From NCBI GenBank assembly GCA_045127595.1, contig JBGVQS010000028.1, positions 1 through 64,000 of the forward strand: a DNA stretch of 64,000 nucleotides, in the 5' to 3' direction. This document shows positions 31,330 through 40,611 of the stretch, one piece after another. Numbering within the stretch: position 1 is the first letter of the stretch; every line of letters starts with the position of its first letter. The translations under genes were made by a program, and so were the position numbers. Below the pieces are notes generated by a model, which did not search any database, was not told the DNA's origin, and was given only the letters and a program-made list of their open reading frames with translations. This DNA comes from Scatosoma sp045127595 (lineage in GTDB: Bacteria; Bacillota; Clostridia; Christensenellales; Borkfalkiaceae).

Positions 31330-32478
31330 TTAAGCCACTCTTTCGCGGGTGTAGTCCCTTTGCAAAATCGGGTTTTCTTTGAGAAAATCACGAATTTCCG
31401 CTTGTCTTTGCCGTACAAGCGCACCCGACGCCTTTGCTTCCTTTGTCATACCCGCCGCCTCATATACGCCCTGCTGTTTCTTTGCGGCGCGTATTTGCCG
31501 TTCGTGATACCGTTGCTTTTGTCGGAGCTCATAGAGTTCGTCGTTGTCTATCCCGAGCTGATTTTTTGCGGGGTCGCGGTCGAACGCACTCGGCGCGTCG
31601 GGGGTGGTGGGGAAAAAGTCGTGGTAGCAATTTATTCCCTTGATACCGTCCACCGAGCCGTACCCGCAATCGTCCACCAAAGAGCCGAAGCCGCTCACGC
31701 GCTTCCCGAGCCAATACTTGCCGCCTTGCCACTCCGCGTGGGAGGGTCTTGCTCCTGCGTGGGAGGTCGTTTGCACGAGAGAGCAACCGAGGGCGAGCAA
31801 GTTCATCTCTTGAATTTGACCGCACACCTGCGAAACGGACGTGATGAGCGTCCGACGCGTTGCCGCTTCCACCGAGTAGTGGATCTCCCTGCCGCTCCTG
31901 TCGTACTCCACAACGGAGAGCCCCATTTGTGCAATTTCGTCAACCGCTTGCCGTGTTGCCGCGTCAAACGATTGAGCCCCCGAAACGATCGAAAGGTATG
32001 CCTTGTCGGTCGCTCTTGTGAACGCTTCGAGCGCGCTTTGCACGCAACTCGTGTTTGTGAGGTTTTGAATATCGAGGGCGCGGTTGATTGACGCCGTCAA
32101 AGTCCTTTGCATAGCCGCCGCCGAAGCTGTTGCCCCGAGCGTCGCCCCGATAGGGTGTAATGGCGTAAACAGCCCCGCCGCCTCGTAGTTTTTAAGTATG
32201 CGGTTGTCGTATGCGAGAGAGTTCGCCGCTGACTGTGTGAACGCCGCCGCAACTTCCGCCTCCGTAAGTCCCGAATACTTCGCGACAATTTTTAAGAGAT
32301 CGCGGTGCAAGAGCCCGTATTGCGTTTGCTTCAAAGCAAGGAATTCCGCCGTGCCTGTTACTCGTCCGTATTGCCTCACGTAGTAAGCGACCCGCGCGAG
32401 CATTTCGTTCTCGATTTCGCTCATCAACGACGTCATACGTTGAGGGAGCTCGGAGCTCAAATAGAGCGGTGAAAGCAT
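31330..32478 (-). CDS. Phage minor capsid protein (min_cap2-like)
   Basis: 382 residues from the ATG at 32478, two bases after the portal stop, with GGGGCGGGTGG upstream; the longer frame runs inside the portal gene. It is helical in the N-terminal half. The C-terminal part has TSHAGARPSHAEWQGGKYW and a C-x-H-like NCYHDFFP, as in SPP1 gp7-type minor capsid proteins, which bind portal and affect DNA ejection. Confidence 0.8.
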   Translation of the reverse strand: MLSPLYLSSELPQRMTSLMSEIENEMLARVAYYVRQYGRVTGTAEFLALKQTQYGLLHRDLLKIVAKYSGLTEAEVAAAFTQSAANSLAYDNRILKNYEAAGLFTPLHPIGATLGATASAAAMQRTLTASINRALDIQNLTNTSCVQSALEAFTRATDKAYLSIVSGAQSFDAATRQAVDEIAQMGLSVVEYDRSGREIHYSVEAATRRTLITSVSQVCGQIQEMNLLALGCSLVQTTSHAGARPSHAEWQGGKYWLGKRVSGFGSLVDDCGYGSVDGIKGINCYHDFFPTTPDAPSAFDRDPAKNQLGIDNDELYELRQKQRYHERQIRAAKKQQGVYEAAGMTKEAKASGALVRQRQAEIRDFLKENPILQRDYTRERVA

Positions 32479-32479
32479 A

Positions 32480-33943
32480 TCAACCACCCGCCCCGAAACG
32501 GAGAGCAAATTCATCTTCGAGAGAGGGACGCGCCGCCTTTTGGTCGGCTTCCCACTTCTTCGCCTGTTCCTCCGTTTCTCCGTACCACTTGACGCGATAT
32601 TCCCACTTCGCCATAAGCCCCGCCGCCACGTCTTGACGGTCGCGCTCACGCTCCGCGGTTTTGTCCTCGATTATACTGTCGTCGAATTGCACCTTTACCG
32701 TCGCGTCTTGTTTCACCGTTGCGCCCGCGAACGTGCTCGCCGCGTATATAATCGTGTCAATGAGCCCACGGAGAGCCGCGTCAATAATGATTTCGTGCTT
32801 CTTGACGTTCCGAAACATTGCCGAGTTCTCGGAGATGACCTGCGTCGCCGTGGTGATACCGCTCGCGTCGTACTTGTAGCGATTTTCACCGAGCCCGACG
32901 CGGGTCGAGAGGAAATTGAGGGCTTCGTTCATACCGCTCACAAACGCCTCGGCACGAAGCTCGCCCGTGCTCTCCTGCACATACGGCTTGTCGTCGCTTC
33001 CGATTGCCGCGCCTTTCGGGAATTGATAGAAAACAATATCATTCTCGTCAAAGGTCGCACGAGTGTCGCCGTCGCCGCTGATCGTCATCGCCTCCGCGCT
33101 TGCATAGACACGCTTGCGCCCGTATTGATACTCGACGCCGAAAGTGTCGAACACGATGTCCGTCGTTTCGAGCTGATCAATAGCGTTTGCGTATATGGAT
33201 ATTCCGAGGGGGCTGTCGGGTGCGATATTATTCGCCACGTTCGGGCGGATAATTTGAAACCATTTCCTCGGGCTTTTCGTCTTGAATACGTAGCCCGCCG
33301 CCTCATCAATGTCAATGCTCCCGCTCGTGTTTTCCGTGCCTACGAGGTTGTGTATTTCGTAGTTTCCGTCATCTCCGAGCAAGTGCATTGAAATATACAC
33401 CTTTTTCCCGTGCTTCGTAACGAAGCCGCACTCGGTTATATCCTCGTCGTCCACCGTGAACGGATAGCACCGCGTTCCGCTGACAAACTCAACGCGCACC
33501 GTCGCTTTTCCGTCGTTCACGACCTCGCCCGTTTCCTTGTTGACCGTGAGGTTATCGACGCGAGTGATGAACGCACCGAGCCCGAGAGCAAACGCCTTTT
33601 CGACGCCTTGATTTCCTTTCGTGCGGAATTTCGACCTCGTGAGGACGTCGTCCACGACCGCTTGCGTCGCTTCGTCGTCGATGACGATCGTCGTCTTTTC
33701 ATTGAGGAGCAAGCTCGCCCAATCTTCGCACACGGTTTTCGCCATACCCGCCGAGCGGCGACGTTGCGTAACGTGCTTGACGCCGTTGTAAACCTTGTAG
33801 TAGTGGAATTTTCGGACGTTGCCGCGATACCACGAGAGCCACAAATTGATATAGGCGCGGTAGGTGTCGCGGGAAAGTTCCCCGACCTTGCCCGCAAGCA
33901 AGTCCGTCCTGTTATACTTTGCAAAAATCTCCGTCAATTTCAT
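32480..33943 (-). CDS. Portal protein
   Basis: 487 residues. RDTYRAYINLWLSWYRGNV, KTVCEDWASLLLNEKTTIV and NEALNFLSTRVGLGENRYKY match portal proteins of SPP1-like siphophages. It follows the large terminase, with the minor capsid gene next. Its ring forms the DNA entry vertex. Confidence 0.9.
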   Translation of the reverse strand: MKLTEIFAKYNRTDLLAGKVGELSRDTYRAYINLWLSWYRGNVRKFHYYKVYNGVKHVTQRRRSAGMAKTVCEDWASLLLNEKTTIVIDDEATQAVVDDVLTRSKFRTKGNQGVEKAFALGLGAFITRVDNLTVNKETGEVVNDGKATVRVEFVSGTRCYPFTVDDEDITECGFVTKHGKKVYISMHLLGDDGNYEIHNLVGTENTSGSIDIDEAAGYVFKTKSPRKWFQIIRPNVANNIAPDSPLGISIYANAIDQLETTDIVFDTFGVEYQYGRKRVYASAEAMTISGDGDTRATFDENDIVFYQFPKGAAIGSDDKPYVQESTGELRAEAFVSGMNEALNFLSTRVGLGENRYKYDASGITTATQVISENSAMFRNVKKHEIIIDAALRGLIDTIIYAASTFAGATVKQDATVKVQFDDSIIEDKTAERERDRQDVAAGLMAKWEYRVKWYGETEEQAKKWEADQKAARPSLEDEFALRFGAGG

Positions 33944-33957
33944 TGTGTACCTATCCT

Positions 33958-35184
33958 TTACGCGAGCAAGTATTTCCCGACGGGCTCGATCGCGTATTCC
34001 AAGCCGTCGAGGGTGTCAATGTCGCTCGTCCCGTCGTCGAGCCTCTCGTCCTCCCACTTTTTCGGGTTGTAAACTGCCTCGCACAATGCCGCCTCGACGT
34101 GAGGACAGCCCCGCAAAATGTGGAAACGCCCGAGCCCGAGCAATCTATTGACTAAACGAATACGGTCGTTTATGGGGCTTTTCAACGCGTTCCCCACGGT
34201 GCAAGCCGCCGCCCGTTTCTTCGCTGTTTGATATATTCCCGCGATGAGCGTTTGTTCCGCGCTGTCGCAATATACCCGCATACTTTTCCCGAAGCGTTTA
34301 TACAGCCCGTCAATGAAGTCGCAAAACTCGTTTTCGAGCCTGTTCGGGGTGATTATGCCCGTTATTTTACGCGCCGCGAGTACGATCACTTTGCCGAACG
34401 CGGGCGTGAAGCCAACCGCGACGAACGTGCTCGCCGACTTGTTTCCGCCAAAGTCCACGCCGACGTTGATGAGTTGCAACGGCGGGCAAATATCCAAGTA
34501 ATACCGCGCGGGGTTTTCCGTAAACGTCGGATAGCAACCACCCTCCGCCGCACACCAACGCCCCAAAATATAACGTTGATAATCTACCGTCCCTTGATAC
34601 TCCGCGCAAAGATTTTTGACAAACTCGGGCGAGAGTGTGGGGTTGTCGAATATCGTGTACGTTTGATTGTATATATCGAGGGCGGGGTTGTCTATAAACT
34701 TTTTCAACCAATGCCCGGGGGCTTTCGGGTTGTATGTCCCGTCAAAGCGGGAATACGAGCAATCAAGTCGCGACTTTAAGAGATCAAAGACTTCCTTGCT
34801 CCACTCCGCCACCTCGTCGCCGTAAACGTATTTGAACGAAGCACCGCGGAGCTTTGATTGCTGACTGACTTTTTCCGCGCCGAGGCAATAAACCTCCTCG
34901 CCGAACAGTCGGCACGTGTTGTCGCTTGATATTTCCCCGACGAGTTGCGGCGTCCATAGCTCGCGCATAGGCTTCAAAAGGTTTCGTTCAATCGTTGAGC
35001 GCGTAACGCCGAGGATAAGCGAAAGCCCGGGCTTATTTATTCGCTCGCGGATATTGTAGGGAATTGTGAACGCTCGGTCGAGATAGGTTTTCCCGCTTCG
35101 CGTCGCCCCGCCTTTGAAGTTCCAACGCGCACCCGCGCCGTTTATGTACTCGCGCTGTTTCTCGGTAAACTCAAACGCCGCCAC
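33958..35184 (-). CDS. terL: Terminase large subunit
   Basis: 408 residues. Walker A GGATRSGKT (25-33), Walker B KYVYGDE (D123, E124) and a C-terminal RNase-H-like nuclease with VGVDFGGNKS (about residue 244) and a later DSAEQ. It powers DNA packaging and cuts genome ends. It overlaps the small subunit by 14 bp. Confidence 0.95.
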   Translation of the reverse strand: MAAFEFTEKQREYINGAGARWNFKGGATRSGKTYLDRAFTIPYNIRERINKPGLSLILGVTRSTIERNLLKPMRELWTPQLVGEISSDNTCRLFGEEVYCLGAEKVSQQSKLRGASFKYVYGDEVAEWSKEVFDLLKSRLDCSYSRFDGTYNPKAPGHWLKKFIDNPALDIYNQTYTIFDNPTLSPEFVKNLCAEYQGTVDYQRYILGRWCAAEGGCYPTFTENPARYYLDICPPLQLINVGVDFGGNKSASTFVAVGFTPAFGKVIVLAARKITGIITPNRLENEFCDFIDGLYKRFGKSMRVYCDSAEQTLIAGIYQTAKKRAAACTVGNALKSPINDRIRLVNRLLGLGRFHILRGCPHVEAALCEAVYNPKKWEDERLDDGTSDIDTLDGLEYAIEPVGKYLLA

Positions 35185-35602
35185 CGTCGCCCTCGTCGCT
35201 TATCTCGGGGGAGAGTTTTGCCCCTGCCGCCGCCTTTACGCCTTGCAAGATCGCGTCGAGCTTGTCAAGCTGTTCCGCGTCCGCCGCGACGTTGATCGTT
35301 TCACGCTGTCCGAGGTGCTGTTTTCCGAGCCATATCGCCATTGTCGCATTGTGCTCCGCGAGAGCCCATTGCCGCCGCCTCAATGAAGCGCGTCCGCCCG
35401 CCGCATACTTTTTATATACCACCGCAAAAGTTTCCCCGTCGTATTCTTCCTTGACCCACCGTTCGAGAGTGTCAACCGAACAATCGAGGAAGCCCGCAAT
35501 CTCCTCCGCGGTGCATTGAAGTTTGCAAAGTTTTTGAAACGCGTCCCGCGTGATTTTCTTTCTCGGGCGTCCGTTCGGGTTACCCGTTGCTTTCCGTGCC
35601 AT
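35171..35602 (-). CDS. terS: Terminase small subunit
   Basis: 143 residues. NPNGRPRKKITRDAFQKLC and a helix-turn-helix AEEIAGFLDCSVDTLERWVK in the N-terminal half are typical of phage small terminases, which recognise the packaging site. The C-terminal tail is acidic. It overlaps the upstream methyltransferase gene. Confidence 0.9.
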   Translation of the reverse strand: MARKATGNPNGRPRKKITRDAFQKLCKLQCTAEEIAGFLDCSVDTLERWVKEEYDGETFAVVYKKYAAGGRASLRRRQWALAEHNATMAIWLGKQHLGQRETINVAADAEQLDKLDAILQGVKAAAGAKLSPEISDEGDGGGV

Positions 35603-37124
35603 ACTTCACCGCCTTTTCACCCGTCAACGCTTCCCAACGCTTCACGATGACGTCGCAATATTTCGGCGAGAGTTCCACCATACGACAAACGCGCCCCGTT
35701 TCTTCGCACGCGATAAGCGTCGAGCCGCTTCCTCCGAATACGTCGAGGACGATTTCTCCCGCTCTCGTGCTTGATTTTATGCCACGAGCACAAAGCGCGA
35801 TCGGCTTCGGCGTTGCGTGCCCCCCCGTGTGCTCTCTTTCTTCGAGGCTCGTGCGGGGGAAGTGCCACACGTTGTTCATATTGTCGTGAGTGTTGTCGAA
35901 GTAGGCGCGGGTTGCGTAATATTTACGTTTGATTTCCTCGTATTCCGCCTTTATCTCCTCATACTCTCGCTTGATTTTTCCATATTCGACGCCGAAAGCG
36001 TTGATCCCGTGCGCCTTGCAATAGTCTTGAAGTTTTGCATACCCCTCGGCGTTCGGAAACTCAAACTGCGACCGCGCCCAATAGTGAGTACACCGCGTGC
36101 TGTCGATTTCCGTGAGTTGCTTCGTCGTCAACCCGCTCTTTTTCTTCTCGTCCTCGAAAAATTTGCGGATAGGCTCAAAGCCCTCGTAATAGTTCTCGGC
36201 GTTATCGTTGAAGCCCTGCACGCCTTTCATCACAAAAAGGCATTTTTCGTCCGCGATCGGATACATACGCCAAGACTTCTCCGTTTGACCTTGCCCGTGT
36301 GCTTTGTCCCACGTGATAAGGTTGCGAAACGTGAGCTCCTGCGCCTGTATCATCGGTTTGAGTATTTCGCCGTATATGTCCATAAGCGGCTCATCCGTGC
36401 CCCAACAATACCAAGAGCCGACGCCTTTGAGATATTTGAACGAGAGCGCGATCCACTTGCGATTGAACGCGAGGAGGTCGTCCGCGTTGAGGTTGTCATT
36501 GAGCACGCCCGCCGCCTCTTTCTTCATACCGTAGGGCGGGTCGGTGAAAACGAGATCGGCGACTTCGCCGTTCATCAATTTTTCAAGCGTTGCCGCGTCC
36601 GTGCTGTCGCCGCATATAAGACGGTGAGCCCCGAGCTTCCAAACGTCCCCGAGTTTTGTCGTTGCTTCCTCGGGTGCGTCGGGTATGTCGTCCTCTACGT
36701 AGTCCGCGCCGTCATCGTCGTCGAGATCGTCAAGCCCCCAATCGAGCTCCGCAAAATCGAGATCGTCCGCGAGGTCGGTTTCGTCGAGTTCGTCGCGCAA
36801 GAGGTCGTCGTCCCACTCCGCGAGCTCCCCGATTTTGTTGTCGAGGAGGCGATACCGACGCTTTTGCTTTTCCGTGAGCCCTGTTTTACGAACGCAATCG
36901 CACTCCGACCATTTGAGCCGCTTCAATGCTTTGAGGCGGGTGTGTCCCGCAAGGATCACATTGTCCTCGTCGATGACGATCGGCGCACAATACCCGCACT
37001 TTTGGATAGACTTCACGAGCGTCGCAACCGCCGCGTCGTTCTTTCTCGGGTTTTTCTCGTAGGGTATGATTTCCGAGAGCTTCAAACGCACCCGATCAAA
37101 ATCTTTTTTCTCGTGCTTTGCCAT
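35580..37124 (-). CDS. ParB-domain DNA adenine methyltransferase (beta-class)
   Basis: 514 residues from the ATG at 37124 with AGGAGG upstream; the longer frame crosses a terminator region. The N-terminal ParB-like nuclease domain (KNPRKNDAAVATLVKSIQK, VILAGHTRLKALK) is followed by an acidic linker and a methyltransferase with TDPPYG (motif IV, about 243) before VFGGSGST (motif I, about 473), the beta-type order. Such orphan enzymes modify phage DNA to evade restriction or mark packaging. A coiled insertion (KREYEEIKAEYEEIKRKYY) sits in the C-terminal half. Confidence 0.88.
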   Translation of the reverse strand: MAKHEKKDFDRVRLKLSEIIPYEKNPRKNDAAVATLVKSIQKCGYCAPIVIDEDNVILAGHTRLKALKRLKWSECDCVRKTGLTEKQKRRYRLLDNKIGELAEWDDDLLRDELDETDLADDLDFAELDWGLDDLDDDDGADYVEDDIPDAPEEATTKLGDVWKLGAHRLICGDSTDAATLEKLMNGEVADLVFTDPPYGMKKEAAGVLNDNLNADDLLAFNRKWIALSFKYLKGVGSWYCWGTDEPLMDIYGEILKPMIQAQELTFRNLITWDKAHGQGQTEKSWRMYPIADEKCLFVMKGVQGFNDNAENYYEGFEPIRKFFEDEKKKSGLTTKQLTEIDSTRCTHYWARSQFEFPNAEGYAKLQDYCKAHGINAFGVEYGKIKREYEEIKAEYEEIKRKYYATRAYFDNTHDNMNNVWHFPRTSLEEREHTGGHATPKPIALCARGIKSSTRAGEIVLDVFGGSGSTLIACEETGRVCRMVELSPKYCDVIVKRWEALTGEKAVKYGTESNG

Positions 37125-37254
37125 AATTTCCTCCTGTGTTTCCCTCCTCCACCAAAAGAGCGCGGGCGCAAAACGGTCGAGTAAAGAGCCGCGCGCTCCC
37201 AAAGGAGGAAACTTGCCGTCGTGGGGATATGCCGACCCCCGACTGCTACAACCA

Positions 37255-37299
37255 ATTATAAACGAGAAAAACACGAAAAAAGTCCGACAAAATCGGACT
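37255..37299 (-). terminator. Terminator of the early operon, followed by a late-promoter candidate
   Basis: On the minus strand AGTCCGA pairs with TCGGACT around TTTTG (37299-37281), then six T. Just beyond, TATAAT (37260-37255) without a good -35 could be the activator-dependent late promoter. The 37125-37391 interval has no ORF. Confidence 0.65.
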
Positions 37300-37391
37300 G
37301 CAGTCGTATCTTTTCGGAATAAAGCCGTTTTAAGCAAGAAAAACGGGGCAAAACGCGTTGATACGTTTCACCCCGACCAAATTCCCGACCG

Positions 37392-37754
37392 TCAAATAAA
37401 GGCGATTTCTCGCGCGATTTTCTCGGCGATTTCAATGACGTCGCGCCTCCACTCGAAAACCGTCGAGCGGGATATAGGCAAGTCGCTCGTAATTCGCAAC
37501 CACCCGACGCGACGGAAAAAGTAAAGCTCGACGAACTTCCCCTTGATTTCGTCAATGCGATTGAAGTGCTTGCGCGTTTCCTCCGAAACGTACACGGCCC
37601 GAGTGATTTGCTCGCCGCCCATATATTCGAGTTCGCCGTTCTCGTTGTTTATGTAAATACCGCGCGCCCGTTGCGCCTCGTCCCGTGCAATCTTTTTGAA
37701 CGTCTTATAGCTGTATAACGCGTTCAACACTTTCGCCTGTTCTCTCTCCGTCAT
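37392..37754 (-). CDS. RinA/ArpU-like late transcription activator
   Basis: 120 residues. The C-terminal segment RITSDLPISRSTVFEWRRDV is a sigma region 4-like helix-turn-helix, preceded by a long helix (FNRIDEIKGKFVELYFF), the plan of RinA/ArpU regulators. It is encoded just before the late operon, immediately upstream of a terminator and a -10-like element, consistent with activation of late transcription. Confidence 0.65.
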   Translation of the reverse strand: MTEREQAKVLNALYSYKTFKKIARDEAQRARGIYINNENGELEYMGGEQITRAVYVSEETRKHFNRIDEIKGKFVELYFFRRVGWLRITSDLPISRSTVFEWRRDVIEIAEKIAREIAFI

Positions 37755-37861
37755 TTTCGTCGCCCTTGCTGTCTTTTTGCGGTAGTCCCTTTTACGGGAA
37801 AAGGCGTCGATCCCTCAAAGGGTCGCGCCTGTCCGTGCTCCGCTCACGCTTTCGCTCGGTT

Positions 37862-38035
37862 TTAATCTTCCTCTCGCCAATACTCAAAATACGGCTTTGA
37901 GCTTCTTTTCCCGTCCTGTTTGACTTTCCCGACCTTTACGGCAAAGCCCTCGGTTATAAACATTTTCGCAAATTCTTCGCACGCTTTCACGCTCGAAAGA
38001 TACACGCGCGTCCGCCCTTTTTTGACTTCGCTCAT
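37862..38035 (-). CDS. Small phage protein (57 residues)
   Basis: MSEVKKGRTRVYLSSVKACE is preceded by GGAGG; ends YFEYWREED. It is basic in the N-terminal half with an alternating beta pattern (FAVKVGKVKQ). Its start overlaps the stop of the upstream gene. No family recognised. Confidence 0.55.
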   Translation of the reverse strand: MSEVKKGRTRVYLSSVKACEEFAKMFITEGFAVKVGKVKQDGKRSSKPYFEYWREED

Positions 38036-38268
38036 TTTTTTCGTTTACCTCCTCCCGTTTCTTCTTTGCAACGCAACCCCTCGGACGTGCACACGAAGCA
38101 CTTGCTCGTGTCGCCGTTGACGTCGTTGCGGTCGCGACAGCGGATTTCTACCCCGTGGGGCGTTTTGTGCATAACTCTCTTTTTGCAATTATCGCACCTG
38201 TTCGCGAGAGGGCACGGCTTCGCGTAGTTCTCGCATATTCTTTGCTGTTTTTTGTTATTCTTTCCCAT
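38032..38268 (-). CDS. Cysteine-rich zinc-binding phage protein
   Basis: 78 residues from the ATG at 38268 (the longer frame lies inside other genes). Eight cysteines in pairs, such as CPLANRCDNC and CFVCTSEGLRC, suggest two zinc sites. It overlaps the upstream membrane-protein gene by 14 bp. Unknown function. Confidence 0.55.
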   Translation of the reverse strand: MGKNNKKQQRICENYAKPCPLANRCDNCKKRVMHKTPHGVEIRCRDRNDVNGDTSKCFVCTSEGLRCKEETGGGKRKK

Positions 38269-38575
38269 TGTTGAAAATCTCCATTTCAAAATATTTGCGA
38301 TCGTTGTCGCCATTGTTGAAGCGCGAGTGAGGGGGAAGCTCCCACCACGGCTTGCCTGTATAGTCGGGCTCGGGGAGATAGTAATAAGCCGCCGCACCCG
38401 TTTCGTCCGCGCATTTCGGCGGGTCGTCCCGATTTTGCTCATCGGTGTCCCGTTTTTCGGGGCTGTCGTCCCGTTTTTCGCACCGATCGTCCTCACGACT
38501 TGCCACCACAAGCGCACAATAGAGGGGAAACACGACGCACGCGCCGAGCGCGAGCAAGATGATGAATACCGTCAT
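38255..38575 (-). CDS. Single-pass phage membrane protein
   Basis: 106 residues. An N-terminal transmembrane helix (MTVFIILLALGACVVFPLYC) is followed by a very charged region (EDDRCEKRDDSPEKRDTDEQ). Its ATG overlaps the TGA that the MT-A70 frame would use if its G tract had one more base (ATGA arrangement). Function unknown. Confidence 0.55.
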   Translation of the reverse strand: MTVFIILLALGACVVFPLYCALVVASREDDRCEKRDDSPEKRDTDEQNRDDPPKCADETGAAAYYYLPEPDYTGKPWWELPPHSRFNNGDNDRKYFEMEIFNNGKE

Positions 38576-39116
38576 ATCTCATCACCCCACGCGTCCCAAC
38601 CGTCCGCGGCGGTGCGAGCAAAGAGCTCCAAAGCGCACCCCCCCCCGTAAGCCTCATTATGCGGTCGCGCACCTCGGGAGGTTTTTCGCTGTGCCGCCGA
38701 ATTTCCGCCTCGATGATTTGACGGACGTCGTGAGCGCGGACAATCTCTTTCGCCTTTGTCTTTTTGCTGATACCGAGCAAACACACCTCGGCGTTCGCCC
38801 TCGTGTACTGACCCATTCCGACGAAGTTCCCGCCGCTTTTGTATTTTTTGACCCAAACGAACGCCGCCGTCTTGTATGTAAAGCCCCAAGCGCGCATAAC
38901 GTCGAAAGCCTCGGTAATGTTCGGAAACGTCGCCCACATAAAGAGAAGCGCATCGTCCTCGCAAAGCTCCCGCACGGGAAGCGCGGCGATTTCCTCCGTT
39001 TTCATCGTTTTATAATGCTTTTTAGCCGCTCCGCGCCCGCCTTGCTTATATTCCCACGGAGGGTCGGCGTAAATGATTTTATACCGCTTTGACGCGTTGA
39101 AAATGTCTATTTTCAC
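38493..39116 (-). CDS. MT-A70 family adenine methyltransferase with a G9-tract frame break
   Basis: 207 residues as written. YADPPWEY (motif IV, about 16-23) and AFVWVKKYKSGG identify an MT-A70-type N6-adenine methyltransferase. After RIMRLTGGG the frame runs into a run of nine G (minus strand, 38646-38638) and continues as an unrelated arginine-rich tail. One more G would instead give CALELFARTAADGWDAWG-DEI and a stop at 38572 overlapping the next ATG. That is the conserved family ending (xELFAR...GWDxWGxE), so the intact product would be about 181 residues. Confidence 0.8.
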   Translation of the reverse strand: MKIDIFNASKRYKIIYADPPWEYKQGGRGAAKKHYKTMKTEEIAALPVRELCEDDALLFMWATFPNITEAFDVMRAWGFTYKTAAFVWVKKYKSGGNFVGMGQYTRANAEVCLLGISKKTKAKEIVRAHDVRQIIEAEIRRHSEKPPEVRDRIMRLTGGGALWSSLLAPPRTVGTRGVMRYDGIHHLARARRVRRVSPLLCACGGKS

Positions 39117-39117
39117 C

Positions 39118-39540
39118 TCACACCTCCCCGCGCAAGGACGCGAGCCGCCTCGTCGCTTCTTCTTCGCTTCCGAATACGTAAATACCGAACAAGTCCTCGG
39201 TATAAAACCCGCTTTCGTCCGCGTCCGCGATTAAGTAGGAGATTTCCACACTTCCCGCCGTGTTGATATTTACCGAAACGCTGACGATCTTCATCGGCTT
39301 GAAGCTGTGCATACCCGTCAACTTGTAAACCGTCGAGCCGACTTTATACTTCAAGCGCACAATTCTCCGCTCGTTTTCCGCTTCTTGATATTCCGCAAGG
39401 CGGTCGATCGGCGCGCCTGTGTAGCCTGTTTTTTCTCCGTTATAGACGTGTAATTTTATGCCGTTTTCCTCCGTGTACGGGAGCAACCACGCCCCGCCTT
39501 GTGTCTTTGTGATTTTCAATTTTTTGACGAGCTCACTCAT
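39118..39540 (-). CDS. Hypothetical phage protein
   Basis: 140 residues, beta-rich, with a central RLKYKVGSTVYKLTGMHSFK segment that resembles a small barrel. No cysteine clusters or membrane helix. It sits between methylation genes and a tiny membrane protein. Function unknown. Confidence 0.55.
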   Translation of the reverse strand: MSELVKKLKITKTQGGAWLLPYTEENGIKLHVYNGEKTGYTGAPIDRLAEYQEAENERRIVRLKYKVGSTVYKLTGMHSFKPMKIVSVSVNINTAGSVEISYLIADADESGFYTEDLFGIYVFGSEEEATRRLASLRGEV

Positions 39541-39631
39541 CGTCGTCGCCTCCTCCGTATTTTTTCTCTATCGCGCCGAGCAATAACAGCGCGACGATTG
39601 CCCCGAAAAATGCACCCCAAAACGCGCTCAT
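39533..39631 (-). CDS. Tiny membrane peptide (32 residues)
   Basis: MSAFWGAFFGAIVALLLLGA is one transmembrane helix, followed by an acidic tail; AGGAGG precedes the ATG. The stop overlaps the next gene's start. Tiny phage membrane peptides can act on host membranes, but nothing here shows a role. Confidence 0.5.
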   Translation of the reverse strand: MSAFWGAFFGAIVALLLLGAIEKKYGGGDDDE

Positions 39632-39633
39632 AC

Positions 39634-39879
39634 TCACCGCCTCCTATGCCTGTTCGCGTTCGAGCACGTCGCAAAATGCGAGATATACCCGACGCCCGTC
39701 GCCTGTTTGCTGTCAACGTCTATGTCCGCGCGGACGACGTTGCCGCTCTCCGTAATAATCACCGCCGCCCCGTTCGGGTTTTCCTTGTAAGTCCGACCCT
39801 CCGCGTCGCACGGCATTGATCTCCCTGCAGCCGTCTTTATCCACTTAATCGGCGCGCCGCAACTTCTACACTCCGCCAT
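39634..39879 (-). CDS. Zinc-ribbon phage protein
   Basis: 81 residues. CRSCGAPIKW at the N-terminus pairs with a later cysteine (MPCDAEGR) and an H-x3-C (HFATCSNANRH) to make a likely zinc ribbon. The middle is beta-rich. Common in Firmicutes phage early regions, with unknown role. Confidence 0.6.
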   Translation of the reverse strand: MAECRSCGAPIKWIKTAAGRSMPCDAEGRTYKENPNGAAVIITESGNVVRADIDVDSKQATGVGYISHFATCSNANRHRRR

Positions 39880-39882
39880 TTT

Positions 39883-40599
39883 TTACTCCTCCTCGCTTTC
39901 ATCATCTTCGTCGTCATCGGTCGGCGACGCCATTTTCGCCCCACAATGCGGGCAAAACTTCGAGAGAGTAAGGAAAGCGCGATCATACTGCTCGGGGGCG
40001 TGTTCGGGCTTTGAGTACATAGGCGCACCGCCGCACGACGAGCATTTATACGACGCGGGTGTGTTCGTGTCCTCCCACTTTGCCTCTATCGGAGCTTTTT
40101 GCGCCTCTTTCTCCTCGGCATAACCGAAAATAACCACATACCCCGCCGCCCTCGGCTCGATTTCCGCGACGTTTGTGTATAAACACTCGCGATTTGCCTC
40201 CACAAGCTCGGCGGGCGTCCCGCTGTCGCATACGATCGCCCTGTCATCGGCGCGGCGTACCTCCACGAACGTTTCGGGGTCGATAGGTTGCAAGGCGTCA
40301 ATAACACGGATAGGGCGAGGGGTGTCCTGTTCGGCAATTTTAAGCTCGTGTGTTGCGCCTCCGACGATTTCAAGCGCGCGTTCAAGTCCCGCGATGACGC
40401 CCGTGAGGTGCGTGATTTCTTTTCCGAGACTTTTCCTTTCTTCCTCTCGCCCCTCCGCAAACCCCTCGTTGAATGCCTCCTTGTACGCCTCCTGCGCCTC
40501 GGTTTCCGATTGACTAACATATAAAGGCAATCGCGTCGTGCGCTCCATTTTTGGAATTGTGCCGTTCGCTTCCATAGCTTCCCGTTCTCGTAAGTTCAT
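39883..40599 (-). CDS. Phage protein with C-terminal zinc ribbon
   Basis: 238 residues. A helical N-terminal region (AYKEAFNEGFAEGREEERKS) leads to a beta-rich middle and a C-terminal CSSCGGAP...CPHCGAK zinc ribbon, then an acidic tail (DDDEDDESEEE). No enzyme motif is visible. Confidence 0.6.
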   Translation of the reverse strand: MNLREREAMEANGTIPKMERTTRLPLYVSQSETEAQEAYKEAFNEGFAEGREEERKSLGKEITHLTGVIAGLERALEIVGGATHELKIAEQDTPRPIRVIDALQPIDPETFVEVRRADDRAIVCDSGTPAELVEANRECLYTNVAEIEPRAAGYVVIFGYAEEKEAQKAPIEAKWEDTNTPASYKCSSCGGAPMYSKPEHAPEQYDRAFLTLSKFCPHCGAKMASPTDDDEDDESEEE

Positions 40600-40611
40600 C
40601 TATTTCCCTCC

